A stretch of DNA of 64,000 nt from Plantago ovata (lineage: Eukaryota > Streptophyta > Magnoliopsida > Lamiales > Plantaginaceae), in assembly GCA_028274465.1 (NCBI GenBank), contig CM051457.1, forward strand, positions 26,819,313 through 26,883,312, written 5' to 3'. A model generated the notes under the pieces. The model did not search any database. It was given only the letters and a program-made list of their open reading frames with translations, and was not told the origin of the DNA. The position numbers were made by a program, and so were the translations under genes. Below are positions 1-13,452 of the stretch, piece by piece; position 1 is the first letter of the stretch, and each line of letters begins with the position of its first letter.

Positions 1-3000
1 ACCTCTGTCACTCAGAGAATCCCCTTTGCTGAGTGCATGTGATGATGATGGTAGAAGTTCCGAAGTTGTATAGTAAGGCGGAAGGATCCAAGTAACTGTT
101 GAACCTAGAGCAAGAGGAAGATCAGGGACCACATATACTGACACAAACGTGCTGTAGGACATGGATTTCATTGATGATTTGGAAGACCTGAAATCACAAT
201 TGAATGAAACCATTATGTTGGTCTTTCCAGCAGACATTCCATGGAGAACCTGTATGAAATTATAGTCTTGCACAGACCAGGAATCAGCAAGTTCAGTATC
301 ATGCACTTGATTCCTCTCCTGGACATTCAATACTGATTTATCTTCTATAGTCCACTTGAAATTGTGGCAGAGCTCATAAAAGGAAAATAAATTTCCCTCA
401 GAGAGAGAAGGATATATAGGCATCCTGCGTCCAATACCAAGCTGTTCACTCTGAACATTCAGGACTGCTGATGAAGGGATCCCAACTCTAACGTTGCCAT
501 ATGCTTGACACAGCAATGTATCGCCATAACCATATATGTCGGCAACCACAGTGTTGTTTCCTGGTGAAATTGCCGATAGATGTCCTGAAACTTCATGAAT
601 TTCCGCAGTCTTACTATCCATACTGGAGTACTCAATTCGTGATCCTATTTTAGGACCTCCACTTACTGTGACCACATATGATGCACCTGGTACGAGGAAA
701 ATATCACTGGGATGTATTCTTGGTGGAGCATATACTTCCACCTTAATTGGTTGACTCAGTATTTCACGTCCAGAATGTTGAACAACACTAAGATATAAGG
801 TTGTCACACCAAGAGAAACAGCTCGAATGGTAAAATTTGGTGCATGTACGTACTTGTCATCAAAGACATGCAAATCATACTCCTCCGCAAGCTGCACAAC
901 ACTTTCTTCAATATGAACACGAATCTTCATGTACATAAACTGAGAAGAATCAAAACTACGTCCATCACTAACCCCTACTGAAAACTTTATGGACTGGAGA
1001 CTTTGTTCCACCATGCTTATGGCCTCTCCTGTTAGAAACTTAATCCAATCCACATCTGCAACTTGAACTGTGGTAGAAGCAGCAAGCGGAGGGGTAAGTC
1101 CAACATCATGAATTGTCACAACTGCAGTCCCCAAGCTTTTAGGAGCCACCATAAGCTGTGAACACTGGTGAGTGGGTGATCGTTGTAGCACCTCCACAAT
1201 TTGAGAATCATTTACTGAAGTCTCTAGGAAACAGCTCCCACCAGTTATAGAGATGTTCACCCTAGCATCCAGATTGTAAAATAACAAGCTAAACTGTGGA
1301 TTGACTCTGAGAGAAGAGACGAGCTGCAACTGAACTGCATCTGTAACAGAAACTGCAGAAGCATCTAACATGCGAGAAAAATCCAGATGTCGGAGAGAAT
1401 ATATGAATCCAGTGACAGTGGCATGCACAATACACACTCCAGATGCATTTTGCAATGTCAGAAACCTCTCCCAACTGGATTTTGCTGTCTCTGAGGTGTA
1501 AACATCATCCCAACGTGCCAACCCTTCACATTTGGTTAGTTGCCATTCTAAACTTAGAGAAGAAGAATTGGCAAAGGCTTTTCCAGTATGACTGATACCA
1601 ACTGCGGACATTCGTATTCTTCGTCCATTGGCAACAGTAATTGGGGGAACACGAAATCCTTCAGGCATGTGATCAGCGAGAGCTGCAATTTGAACTGCTT
1701 CAGGTTCATTCAAGGCTTCATCAGCTATTACTACAATTTTAGATGGGAGGCTGCATAGAAGCAACAACTGCACATCAGCTACAGTAGGCAAGTGATGACC
1801 TTTGCCAATTAAGTTTCCACGTCTAAAAACAACTTTAAATGTTCCCAATCTTGCACAGCCTATTCTGTACAAGTTGCCATGGCTGCTCAACATCTGAAGT
1901 ATGAATGCCTCGTCTTTGACATTAGAATTCTGTTCGTCCAATATATCCACAGCTTCAATGAATTCAACATCCAGTCCCCACCTTTCTGGTCCCCCGTGAA
2001 GCATTACATCCAAAAAGGTGCCAGGGGCAAGATACAGAGAATCTATTTTGCTTAACTGATTCTGAGATTTTGTATGAGCCAAGTCAAACCAATACCCACC
2101 ATACTGATTCCCATCACTTGCCTGATGCACCATGAGAGGTAAATATGCAGCAATATTGGAGGATGCTCTCAGAACAACAGATCCACTACTACCTTGGTCA
2201 TACTGGTGGTTTTCTCTAGACAATATTGCATGCACCACACTACAACCAGAATCTAGAGCATATAACTGAGTCCACGCGCATGGTGGACCAACAAATTCAC
2301 GTTTGTCAGAAACTACAAGTTCTCCGGTAACATTTACAATAGCAAAAGCATCACTCTCAGTCCCCCATTTTATGAAGGACCTAAATGCATCACATGCATA
2401 AAAATAGGCACCGGATGATGCTTTTAATGTTACAGAAGCTTGAAGATATGATCCGACAGGTGTCTCAACTGGAAAGTTAGGAAGCATGGTCATCGAAGAG
2501 GGAATAGAAACTTCAATAACCAACTCATCATAATTCAGCGAATCAAAAATAGAAACTGCTCTTACAGTAGCTTTGCCGGGCTTTCTTGCCTGAACTATCC
2601 CAGAAACAGATACAGACACAACAGCCATGTCCGATGAAATCCATTTGAAGTCACTAGATGACATTGCACAACCACCAGTCACTCTCAGCTCTAACTCCTG
2701 ATAGACTCCAGAGACCCAAGGGAGCAGAATTATCCTAGAATTGTTACTTTCCCCCTGCATGTTGAACTTGACTTGATGGCATACCATAACTTCTTGAACG
2801 ACCTTGAGAACTTCATTTCTTACATCATGCCCAGTGCTGTAAGATAAAGTTGCTCTAAGCTTTCCCAGACCATAAGAAGTTGCCTTCAGGATTTTATAGT
2901 TCTTGCGAGCATTTGAACCTTCTGAATCTGGTAGGATATTCCAAAATTCATCCTGGTCATCATGCAGTTCTATCTCATCGTTTTCGGTCAAATAAATTTC

Positions 3001-5226
3001 TTGTGCTCCAGGTCCTGGAGAGAATACCTTAACATGAATGAGATATTGTCGGCCAGACACAATGTACCAGCGAGATACTGAGGGCATAGGATTTACAATG
3101 TCGATTGGATCTCCAGAAAGTGAAAGAGGCGAGAGAAACAGCATTAAGTTATCAGGTAAGACAACATGAAGAGATGATATTTGTATGTGCCCATTAACTC
3201 GAGTGTCTTCAACAACAACTGTTGTCACCCCTAAGTTCAGTGCCTGAACAGTACCCATTTCCCGATCCACTTGAGCAACAGAAGAATTTAAAACAGACCA
3301 ATGATGAAATGGAGATGGTAACCTGACAGTGTGTGGACTATTGCCGCGAATAACTCTTAAAGTATATGGGACTACAGCACCAATGAGAACATGAACTGGT
3401 GAAGAAGGATCTAGAGACATTGCTTCAGCAACTGTCAATACAATCTTGTCCTCCAAAGACTCAAATGAAGGTTCTATCAAATGAACAGAAACAACCTCAC
3501 GCCCAATTTCTGCGCCTTTTACGACATACAAATCCGCAAATACATCACTTTCTTCGAGCTTAACTTGAATATCCAAGTCACCACACAAACCTCCACAATC
3601 GCTCAATGGAGAGTCCTTCAGAGGCACATGAACAAGGTGATGATGTGACCCAGCACTTTCTGGCATCAACTGCCAAATGAACCGGACACCCACCAAGGAG
3701 GAAAAATCATTTCCTACATCAACAGTAGATTACAGGAAAATAAATTAATATGATAACCAACCCTGAAATAATCCGCAATAAGTTATATGTGCTACCATTA
3801 ATCCATTGTACATGTGCATAAATTAATTTAAGAGATAATAACAGAACAACAAATATCCGCCATAACAAATAAGTAGTGCACATACATAATATTAGCAAAA
3901 AGGAGCAAGTGTATATGTTTTGGCAAACCATACTTTTCGAGGCTAATAGCTCAACTCTGCATGACATAAACTCCCTCAAAACTCTTTAACTCCCAGGTAT
4001 GCGTGTTAATTCACTCTAGAAGCTTAAATTCCAGTTTTAATCTGGGTATATGTATAACTAAGTACAAGAGAAGGGATAGTACACGACTTTACAAAATTTT
4101 CATATATTTCTGGAAGACGTCCTTACTATTCAGCTAATAATAATGCAAGTATATCTGTGATATGAATCTGCTATGGAACCATGGAACTACAACACATAAT
4201 AAGAAGCAGTAGATACCTTCAATATGAGTAACATAATAAGAAGCAGTAGATACCATTGTTTGCTAAGTCAGAGAGTTGCCTGATATATACAATGTGCACT
4301 TTTAAAATTAAGCACATAGGTTAACCAAAGGACTTCATGTATCAAACCAGACAACATGTTGAAAAGCTCTACTGGACATCAAATTAGCTGAGAGTGAGAT
4401 TGATCACCTCCATAGTATACAAAATAGGACGAGAAACAGGAAACGGAAGCAACAGCAGCAACATGAAAAAAAACATACCGGAACTACACTAAACTGATCA
4501 TGGATGAACGCACGCAAACCTCATTAAAAAGGAGTGGAAAACGACGTACGACAGCAAATACATTAGTCCACAAGGCCAATAAAACAGATATCAATCACTA
4601 AACCATTGAATAATTACGCTAATAGTCGATAAACATAATAAATGTATCACTCAACAAGGCCAGCAACAGGTAGTATATCTATCAATACATTTTTCGAGAG
4701 ATTATACCTTCACTATCAAAAGCCCGAACTCTAAGGGTGGCAAGTCCATCCAAATCAAGCTTAACAGAGTTATGAAATATCTGAATCCTCGATATCACAT
4801 CAATATAAACCTTACACCGGATCACCATCCCCGTATTCACATCAGTGGCATACACGGCCGTCTCCTTTCTCCCTCCATACGGCGCAATCGACTTCAACCT
4901 AGCACTAGTCGAGCACTGGCTACTCGAATTATACTCCGGCAACACCGAAAGTATATCATGATGATCCCATGACCTGCAGAAAACAGCTAGATTAACCATC
5001 GGAAACAACACAAATTCGTACAACAAAATGGAAAAAATCGACAATGTTCGTACCATTTGAAGCAGCCATCGCTGCCTTGCAGGCGGTACTCGACCGGGTG
5101 AGTCATTTTGGGCGGTAAGAGGATGTTGACATCTGTGATGTGAGGACCGGAGCTCAAAAGCGATGTTGTATGGTGCAGTGAGAGTAACGACAGTAAGAGC
5201 AGTAGGAATGGAGCGAATTGAGACAT
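1..5226 (-). CDS. GP210: Nuclear pore membrane glycoprotein GP210/NUP210, 5' part of gene (exons 1-3, cut by window edge)
   Basis: Integral nuclear-pore membrane protein: a large lumenal domain of Ig-like repeats that helps anchor the pore. Exons by GT-AG borders on the minus strand are 5226-5054, 4973-4708 and 3713 to beyond base 1; the joined frame is open for 1,384 codons. The start has a signal peptide (MSQFAPFLLLLLSLL) followed by ITDVNILLPPKMTHPVEYRL and SDGCFKW, which match plant GP210. Exon 2 gives SWDHHDILSV and RKETAVYATD. The splice at 4708/3713 restores FDSEGNDFSSLVG. Exon 3 alone exceeds 3.7 kb with no stop or intron. The transmembrane segment and C-terminus lie outside the window. 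Family recognition is from memory of plant homologues; the exon borders are read directly. Confidence 0.93.
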
Positions 5227-6763
5227 TTTTTTGCTGGTTATTGTGTTCAGGTGAAAATGGGGAAGAAGATTGTTGAATTCATTAAGGAAAGAGGAGTGAG
5301 AGATGGAGAATTTGGAATGGAAATTTGGAAGGAGAGTTGGGAAAGAGGAGACATGGGTGGTTAGGGTTTTTGTGCAGGGTTTTTGGGGAATGCGAAATTT
5401 GAAAAAGGTACGTGACTCTTGTCGCTCTGTTGTTTGCGCCGGTAATTATAAAAGGAGAGGTGTGGAATCTTTGATTTCTGTACCTTTTGCAAAGTGTAAC
5501 TTTGAGAAAAGGTCATTAGATAAAGTGATAAACAATGTAAATTGATAAGCATAGAGATTAGAGCTTAAGCATCAAAGTTTCTTTTCTTTTTCATTTTTAT
5601 ATTTCTCTGTAATTTGATTAACCTTTGGATAATTAGATTTAGGGAGTAATAATTTTCTACTGTCCAATATAATAAGTTCAAGTCTGTGGCTGTCATGTAT
5701 GGTTCAATACGCACCTCCTCGGCTCGCGTTGGCAGTTATGTTTGTTCAGAAATTTGATCGCCACCGATATAGTTCGCCAAAAGTTACAAAGTTTATTTAA
5801 ATTTATCTTTCTTTGCCCAAGCTCTCGAACTGATACTTACATACTACTCCTACAACTATACAAACATTCGCTTATGGATCGGGTTTTGATCGTCTTTTTT
5901 TTGTTGTTTACTTATAGTTTCCTTGCCGATTGATTGCCATACGAATCATTTGATGAACGGATAGGTTTTACTTGACAAACTAATTCACCTTTCTTTGTTT
6001 TGTTTTTTTATATCCATACACTTCTCATTAGTTTTGCTCGATGAATATATATATAGATGTTTTTCATGACCCGTGAAGTTCTTTCCCATCAAATGACTAG
6101 GGTTATCATAATCATTTCTTTTACATACTTCACATTTTCTTTATATTGCTATAATTTTTTGTTACCATCTTTACCTCTTTACCCATTCTTGTTATATGGT
6201 TTTAGTTGTGCGACAATACGAATATTGCTTTCAACAAAATTTCCTTGTGCTTGGTATTTCTTGAAATAGGCAACTGGCTTAAACTACAGAAAACCAAAAC
6301 CTGAAAGCTTATTTCCTATTTTCCAATGTAACAATAGTTACTGAACTCTAATTGTAGCTACAGTTTCGGTAATTACCAACCATGTATTGCAAGTGATATT
6401 GTTTGTTTATTTCTCAATAAACAAGGGGAAAATTTTATGGGATCCATAATATCCCACATAATAGCTCCGAGCCCCAACATCAAATTCTTATATTCCAGAT
6501 TGACTAATCTACCCATAATCTATCTTTGAATCTAATTTAGGTAGTTATTGAGTATTAATTGTGTTTGGTGAAAAGGAAAAATTCTAAATCCTTAAAGTAA
6601 CGCCATATTAACTAAAAGCACTCAAAAGTCTTTTTAGTTTCTTACGTTACACATCCAGTCCAAAAAGTCAATGTTCTGTCTTCCGGAAGTCGTCCGGCAA
6701 CAACATTTTCAGTCCAGCTTTTCCTATAAGGTGTTGCTTAATGGTTAATTTGAAGCTCTATTT
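5227..6763. other. Upstream region of GP210; no gene seen
   Basis: AT-rich sequence upstream of the minus-strand GP210 start. A weak TATA-like TTATAATT on the minus strand lies near 5441-5449, about 220 bases above the ATG, and could serve GP210. The short open frames here have no recognisable domain and no supporting exon structure. Nothing else is supported. Confidence 0.4.
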
Positions 6764-6962
6764 GGTGCCACTTCCCTATATTTTTGCTTGGCATATCTAC
6801 CAGGTGCCAGATGCCTATGTTGTTATTGGAATCACTGTAAGGTCTCATGCTCCTATGTTTATATTGGAATCGCTAGTAGGTGCCAGACTACTATGGTTGT
6901 ATTGGAATCCCTATTAGGCGTTGAATTACTATGTTTTTCTTGGAATCACTATTAGGTGCCAG
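6764..6962. repeat. Degenerate 38-bp tandem repeat, about five units
   Basis: Units start with GGTGCCAG or a variant and contain CTATGTT...TTGGAATC(A/G)CT. Unit starts are 6764 (39 bp), then 6803, 6841, 6879 and 6917 (38 bp each), with a partial GGTGCCAG at 6955. Units differ by substitutions but hold the 38-bp period exactly over four copies. Further isolated GGTGCCT motifs follow to about 7140. No function is implied. Confidence 0.8.
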
Positions 6963-9900
6963 AAAAGTCGAACTATATTATTGCACCCGCCATTGGTGCC
7001 TAACATCATGAATTCATGAACCAGTCTAGGGTTCCGGCACCAAATGATGGTGCCTACTGCATACGATGATGTTTGATAAGGGATTGCATGTACAGTAGTG
7101 TTGTATGTATAATTATATGTTAAAACCAGTAATTGGTGCCTGAATATGCCCCAGAAATGATGAGGAACACAATCAATGATTGTTTGTATGTAGTATATTG
7201 AATACAAATGGTGAATTAAGTTACTAGCTCACCGGAAGGAAACTAATAGTGATTAATAACACTTCCAATTTAAAAGCTAACTTCAAGATAGTAGATATTT
7301 ATATACTTAATTTAATTAGTAATGATGAGGGTTAGATATGTCAAACCAATTTTAGAGGTGGGGTTCAAAGTAATATAAATGGGTTTTAAAATAATGGTTT
7401 TATTAAGGTGGTTCTAATAGCAATAAAATGATAAAATGAGTTAATATGGTGTTGAGAGCAATAACACTTGGTGGAATATTGTGTACAAATGACAACTCTA
7501 TAGTGGAATATTGTGTGAGATGCAGTTGCATGAATGAGTGCATATTTGTTGTCAATATGTTTGAAGGTCAACACTCCGCACCATTCCTCAATTTTACTTC
7601 AAATTGCTTCCTTGTTATCACAATTTAGTTAATTATGATATGATTGACTTTTCCTTACACTCTAACACTCTATCGTGGGCTACACGAGAGTTTAATTGTA
7701 TTTTGCAAAGAGTGTGTTTCAAGTTTTTTTGTCTTTCTGCCTTTGGTGTTTGCTAAATGTAGATATGAAAGTAATTCTTAGAGTTGGTATGTCCATTCAC
7801 TTTGTTTGATGACAATGAAATCTTGAAGTCCCTTTGAATTTTTACCCTTATGGATAAACGAATTTCATTGCTAGTTGATAACATGATAATTAATTAATTA
7901 AGGCTTTCCCATGACATATTACAAAATCAAATTAATATCATATACACGTTTTGAGTACCTTAGATCTAAACAAATAAAAAAATACACTAATTCAATTTAG
8001 TTTAGTATATTTGGAGTTATAAGGTGGTTAAGGAGTAGTGTATGGGGTAGGAGGATGATGGAAAGGATGGAAAGAAGTTGACGGCCAAGGAGGAGGAGGA
8101 TGATGGAAAGGCTGAGGACGAGGCCGTGAATAAAAATTAATTCCACTAATGAACGATGAACTATGTTTATTTTTTGTCATGAGATTGTTAAATATTTGTG
8201 TTAAAATATTAGTTTTTGTTTAACTATATTGATTTATGTTAAAAAAATGCTTGAAACACCCGTAACCATGCTTAAAACATCCAAGATTTGCTTTCAGGTT
8301 TGGAAAAATAGATGGTAAAATTACCCAACCAACAAAAAAGTTTAAATATCACTCACCGTGAACAAACAACGATGTCTTCAAGGGCAAATGGAGTAAAAAA
8401 AAACCAACAAAACAACTAAGAAGTTTATTGTCCGAGGAAGTAAAATAAGACTATGTTCTTTTCATCTGAAAACTCCAATAACAGTATGTATGACTGTGCT
8501 TCATTTCCTTTCCTTGTATTCCTCAGTGACATTCACCAGAAGCTAAATTTCTTTTAATCGATGTCAGGCGTATGGTGTGCCCACTGGTCAACATGGCCAC
8601 TTTGTTATTATCAGGTTGATGCTATTTTTATGGAAGTCTCACCAAAAGTCTCTTCAGGTCACAGAACTGTGTTCCTTTTGCATGTTGGCAAGTGTTGATC
8701 ATGCTACTTTTGTCTAAGTTTTACTTTTTGTTCGTTCTTTTTTTTTTTTTCTTGTCCTTTCTGAATTTGGATGATGCATGTGCTGGAAGCCTGGAATGCA
8801 ACCACCATTTTCCTGTGCACACTGTAGTGATTTCTTAGAGCGCACTTGTTCGTTTACATATCTTTAGGCCCCAAGCTGACAAGAGTTCCCCATACCTTGC
8901 AGATTGGTTGAAGGAGTCATACAATCTGTGAATATATAATCAAGAAGTTTCACCAGTCCTTTTCTCTATATACCACTTGACATCACCGAATCTGTTTGTA
9001 TTAGTTGGTGTCTACATGATTCCCTCATTGCTCTCCTTCCGCTAGCTTCTCTGTTTTCTGAAGCTAACTCTCCTCTTGTGCTGGCATTTGCTTCGTGGAA
9101 ATGGCTTAATGATGCAAAATCTGCTCTGGTCGTCCACGTATGGAGCTCACTTGTAGCATTGTTTTGTTATTTTATTCACCAACTTCCTAATAGAAGTCTT
9201 AAAATTCTATTAATAGTAATATAAAATTGTTCTGATGGTGGTGAATTATGGAATTGAGAGACTATGTATTAATGTATGGACCAAAGTTGTGTAACAGTTT
9301 TAATAGGAAAGTGTATTTGTTCCTTAATGAATCCAAACTCTAGTTGTTATAAAACCTCCAGGCGCCCAACAATTGTTCTCTACTCTATAAATTTCTCCAT
9401 TGTTTTCAATCTTTAATTGCAGACGCATCAAGTTGCTGGACTAGAAGGGAGCTTGTGTCCTAGTAAGTATTCTATTTCGGTTGTTGTTTTCAAAGTCAAA
9501 TTCCCCTAGGAATAGATGTACGAGTCAGAGATTTTACGTACGTGTTATGTTTTATGTTTATAGCTAGGTTAATCATGTGTTTATTGGCTATTGCTATTGG
9601 AGTTGTGATTTACTCGAGCATGGGTAATTAATCTGGTGATAGCCAACCAAAGATAATATGAAGAATTTGTGACGACAGTTTTTTTTAATTTTTTTTAATT
9701 ATTTTTTTTTTTGTAACGACAGTTTGTTGATTTGGTTTTGGTCCTTTCTTTTTTTTTTTTCTCATTATATTTGTGATTAATTATGTCAATGTGGTAATTC
9801 TTGATTCTCTCTTGGTTGTCATATATAATTCAATAATTGCAATGATTTTAATACATTAGCGCACAATCATCATACTGCTATACTTATATCCTAATGCAGT
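6963..9900. other. Intergenic DNA with no supported gene
   Basis: Mostly AT-rich. A purine-rich patch at 8035-8125 contains the block AGGAGGATGATGGAAAGG twice. Around 8560-8940 short frames look exon-like (for example AYGVPTGQHGH and SPYLADWLKESYNL), but I could not tie them to a family or to one frame. They may be a decayed gene fragment. Confidence 0.35.
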
Positions 9901-10133
9901 ACTATTCCCTCCGTTTCATAATAAGTTTCCTAAAGTTGATTTTTTTTCGAACTTTGACCGCAAATTACTCATATATTACACATAATTAGTATATAATAGA
10001 GTTATATTAGAAAAATATACTTGATTTTCTTTCATAATATAATTTTATTATATTTTTTAATGTAGGCGTAATTTGCGGTTAAAGTTCGAAAAAAAATCAA
10101 CCTTAGAAAGTTTATTATGAAACAAAGGGAGTA
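9901..10133. mobile_element. Stowaway-like MITE upstream of the F-box gene
   Basis: About 235 bp with terminal inverted repeats: left TTCCCTCCGTTTCATAATAA, right end TTATTATGAAACAAAGGGAG, both next to TA. The subterminal parts also pair (AAAGTTGATTTTTTTTCGAA near the left end against TTCGAAAAAAAATCAACCTT near the right). This TIR type and TA target are typical of plant Stowaway elements. It ends about 28 bases before the F-box ATG, so it may form part of that promoter or leader. Confidence 0.75.
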
Positions 10134-10160
10134 CTGTTTTGCACCCATTGTTAGGTACGC

Positions 10161-10553
10161 ATGGAAAGAGGAATCGACCGGATTAGTGAATTGCCAAATG
10201 ATGTTCTTGTACAAGTTCTTTCATTGTTAGCAATGAAAGAAATTGGAATGAGGATTGTGCTATCGAGAAGATGGAGACATATGTGGCACTATGGCCCCAA
10301 CAAACCTAACTTTGATGCTTCCAGTGCCAAGGAAATACAAGAGTTGTGGAATGAATTACACATGCGTACCCCGACCTCTAAGTTAGGACGAGAAGAGGCA
10401 GAGCGAAAGTATGTACATGGGGTAAACCAATCCGTGAGTACATACAAGGCTCCAACTATTAATGAGTTTAGAGTATGGTTTCCTTTAGGCGCGACCTATA
10501 GCAAACATATTGATAATTGGATCAGATTTGCATTGCATCAGATAAGGGAGTAA
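10161..10553 (+). pseudogene. F-box/FBD gene, N-terminal part, cut by a Copia insertion
   Basis: F-box proteins recruit substrates to SCF ubiquitin ligases. The ATG at 10161 opens DRISELPNDVLVQVLSLLAM...VLSRRWRHMWH, a typical plant F-box in the first 45 residues. The linker before the leucine-rich repeats (RVWFPLG...HIDNWIRFALHQ) follows. The frame stops at TAA 10551-10553, inside the 5-base target duplication of the retrotransposon. The continuation (VRSLVLDF) resumes at 17555 in a frame one base off, so the gene carries a frameshift at or near the insertion site besides the insertion. Further pieces lie at 17560-18290, 18742-18938 and 20181-20281. Confidence 0.85.
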
Positions 10554-10554
10554 G

Positions 10555-12343
10555 TGTAGGAATATATTGTCGTTTTGCTCTAAGCATACGCAGCGGAATT
10601 TCAAAAATTTTACGACCTATCTTGATAACGGTTAATTAACATGCATTACGTGAAAGAGATGTTCACTTACAAATGGAGGACTCCCAAATCCTCAAGTGTG
10701 GGTTCAGCGAATTCCAGTTGCTGTTCCTCGATTGCCTCCTCAGTAAACTCACGATCGTAGGCTTCGTAGTCCTCTTCAGTGAGCTCCAAGTCTTCAAGCT
10801 CTGCTCCAAGCAAATCCCAATTCTCCGTATTATCCAGCTTGAAATCCTTGACCTCAGTATCCACAGAATTTCGTCTACCAACAAGAGTGCTAGGAAACTC
10901 TTATAAATTAAGTAGGATGTGTATATGTTAATAATATGGAGTAGAGTATTGGTTTTAATCTTCTTCAAAAGAAGACAAAAGGATGATGAAGTATATTCCT
11001 TGGTTTCTTGAGAGAAAATGAAGAAAGACAATAGAGGAGTCAATCATGTACTGACGTTCATACTACAGCAACTACTCTTGCCTTTTTAATTTATATTCTC
11101 ATCAACCAAATACATCTCCTCAACTTAAAAAGCAGGACACGAACCAACAAGTGGGGTAGTGGACAAGCAACTGCCGCGGTCTTGAATTGGCCGAACTCCT
11201 GTCATTTTAGTCCATTGCATTTTATTTTACAAATCCAATTTGGTCCAATTTCAACACTCTATTTCAATTGTCCAAATCCAATTTGATCCAATTAAATTAC
11301 TCACATATTATAATTATATATAATAAATAATATTAATCTAATTAATATTCATTTATTAACAATCCCGGTTTGGTAGAGTACTATTCATGTAGTGTGACCC
11401 GTACGTAGGGCCTTATATATTAATCACTAATCTAATTAGGTTCACGGTGAAACTCCTAGACGGTTTACCGGACAACATTAATATACAAGGACGTTTGTAA
11501 GGATATACAAATCACCTTTAGTGTAAGGCTAATATAGTCCCTTCATTCTCGAATACTCGAATAAGTCTAGAACTTGATATCGTGTCCGTTCCAATAACTT
11601 ATTCATTTCTTTCTCATTCTTGTTAGTTGATCTTCGATCATATCCAAACACTATTTTGAATATATCGTAACGCATTGGCCAATGACTAACGATCAACCTA
11701 ACTATGAGATGTAAAGTATTCTCTCCAATGTCTATTGTGAGGAATGAATTCTATCTTGGTTCAACTACTACTCCCATGCGCTTCATAACATATCTAACGC
11801 ATGCCGTATCTACCCCAAGTGGAGTGCAAGCATTGGTCATGGTCAAGATATATTATTCCACACATGTAGTCAGTATTGACCTCAAGTCAAAGGACTGTCA
11901 ATTACCTTACACACCGATACTTCCGTAGACACATTAATAGAATTAATCAAACGGTTTATCGGTGGGTCAGTCAACACCCTCTAAGGTGTACCGTGCATCC
12001 ATCATGAATGACCAAGTCATTCGTAGTTGTGAGAGTCACTACATTCCTCTAAGAATATGATGCAGATCGCATGCCAATCTTTAACGTGCGTCATTGATAT
12101 CCCAAATCTCAATGATCTCGATTGGGACTATTTTAGGACTTATGTTCTATCATCCAAGTTCTCACACATTTGGTAATAACATATAGTCCAGGGGAACATC
12201 TTATAGAATTATCTTAAAACAACCAAATAAATAATCCAAAGATGTAGAGCCAATTAATATGCAACATAAATAATAATAAACTGATTATGATCTAAGTACA
12301 TATCATCTTGCAAATGGTTGTCTCTAGGACATACATACTTTCA
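10555..12343 (-). repeat. 3' LTR of the Copia element
   Basis: 1,789 bp. On the element's strand it begins TGAAAGTATGTATGTCC and ends TTCCTACA. It contains an open, strongly acidic frame (about 10667-10864) that ends at a perfect splice-donor motif GTAAGT (10670-10665). The same structure is in the other LTR. Confidence 0.93.
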
Positions 12344-12357
12344 ATCTCCCACTTGGC

Positions 12358-13404
12358 CTAGAGCCAATCACCCATTTGTCTAACACCTATGTTCTCGTAA
12401 TGTCTAACATGTTTCTCCGAGCTCAAGGCTTTGGTGAAAGGGTCAGCCACATTATCTTCAGTGGGGACACGTTCTATAGATACTTCTCCTCTAGCTACCA
12501 GTTCTCTAATTACATGGTATTTTCTAGGTACATGCTTCTTCCTGTTGGTGGATCTTGGTTCCTTTGCCTGTGCAACAGCCCCAGTGTTGTCACAGTAAAC
12601 TTTTATCGGTCCAACATTTGGAACTACCCCTAGTTCCTTGAGGAACTCAGACATCCAGACGGCTTCTTTCGCAGCCTCTGATGCAGCAATGTACTCGGAT
12701 TCGGTCGTAGAATCAGCAACAGTTGCTTGCTTGCAACTTTTCCAGCTAACAGCCCCACCATTGAGTACAAACACATACCCAGTTTGTGATTTGTAATCAT
12801 CCGGATCAGATTGGAAACCGGCATCAGCATACCCAGATGCTATCAACTCCGGTTGTCCACCAAACACCAAAAATTGATCCTTAGTTCGTCTAAGATACTT
12901 GAGGATCGTCTTAACAGCAGTCCAATGCTTAAGACCTGGATTCTTTTGGTGACGACAAGTAACACTTAACGCAAAGGCCACATCTGGCATGGTGCAATTC
13001 ATGGCATACATGATAGATCCAATTGCAGATGCATATGGGATTCTTTTCATGTGTTCCATTTCTTCTTTAGTCGAAGGACTATCATTCGACGAAAGAATAA
13101 CACCGTGACTTGCTGGCAAGAAACCCCTCTTGGATTCTTCCATTCGAAAGCGTTTAATCACTTTGTCAATATAGGTGGATTGTGACAGCCCTAACATCCT
13201 GTTGGCTCTATCCCTATGGATTTTGATGCCAAGTATGTAACAGGCTTCACCCAGATCCTTCATTGAGAAGATTCTGGACAACCAATCTTTTACTGACTGT
13301 AGGAGGGGAATATTGTTTCCCATGATCAGAATGTCATCGACATATACGACCATGAAAACAATTCCTTCATTGCAGCGTTTTATATATACGCAAGGATCTT
13401 CCAT
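12358..13404 (-). pseudogene. Copia pol fragment: end of reverse transcriptase plus RNase H
   Basis: Opens near MEDPCVYIKR and shows the catalytic YVDDILIM of Copia reverse transcriptase, then the RNase H region with SGYADAGFQSD, DSTTESEYIAASEA and VYCDNTGAVAQ, ending ADPFTKALSSEKH. The stop lies a few bases before the polypurine tract, as expected for the end of pol. It is cut off from the upstream part by an in-frame stop at 13453-13455, where the family has tryptophan (TGG to TAG). No other break is seen in this part. Confidence 0.9.
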
Positions 13405-13452
13405 ACTTCTGACAAAGTCAAACGATTTGACAGCTTCGTCAAAGCGGATATT

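Noticed and set aside
6764..6962. CRISPR-like array
   Set aside because: This is plant nuclear DNA, and the units are contiguous tandem repeats without unique spacers.
8560..8940. Exon-like stretch with AYGVPTGQHGH and SPYLADWLKESYNL
   Set aside because: No single frame, no convincing splice chain and no recognised family; too weak to list as a gene.
10667..10864. 65-residue acidic frame in the LTR as an independent gene
   Set aside because: Its apparent start is GTG, and the frame is open only back to a TAA with no ATG. I treat it as a possible exon, not as a protein-coding gene of its own.
11704..11928. 74-codon plus-strand frames in both LTRs (also 16915-17139)
   Set aside because: They are identical only because the LTRs are duplicates, they lie antisense to the element, and they have no domain.
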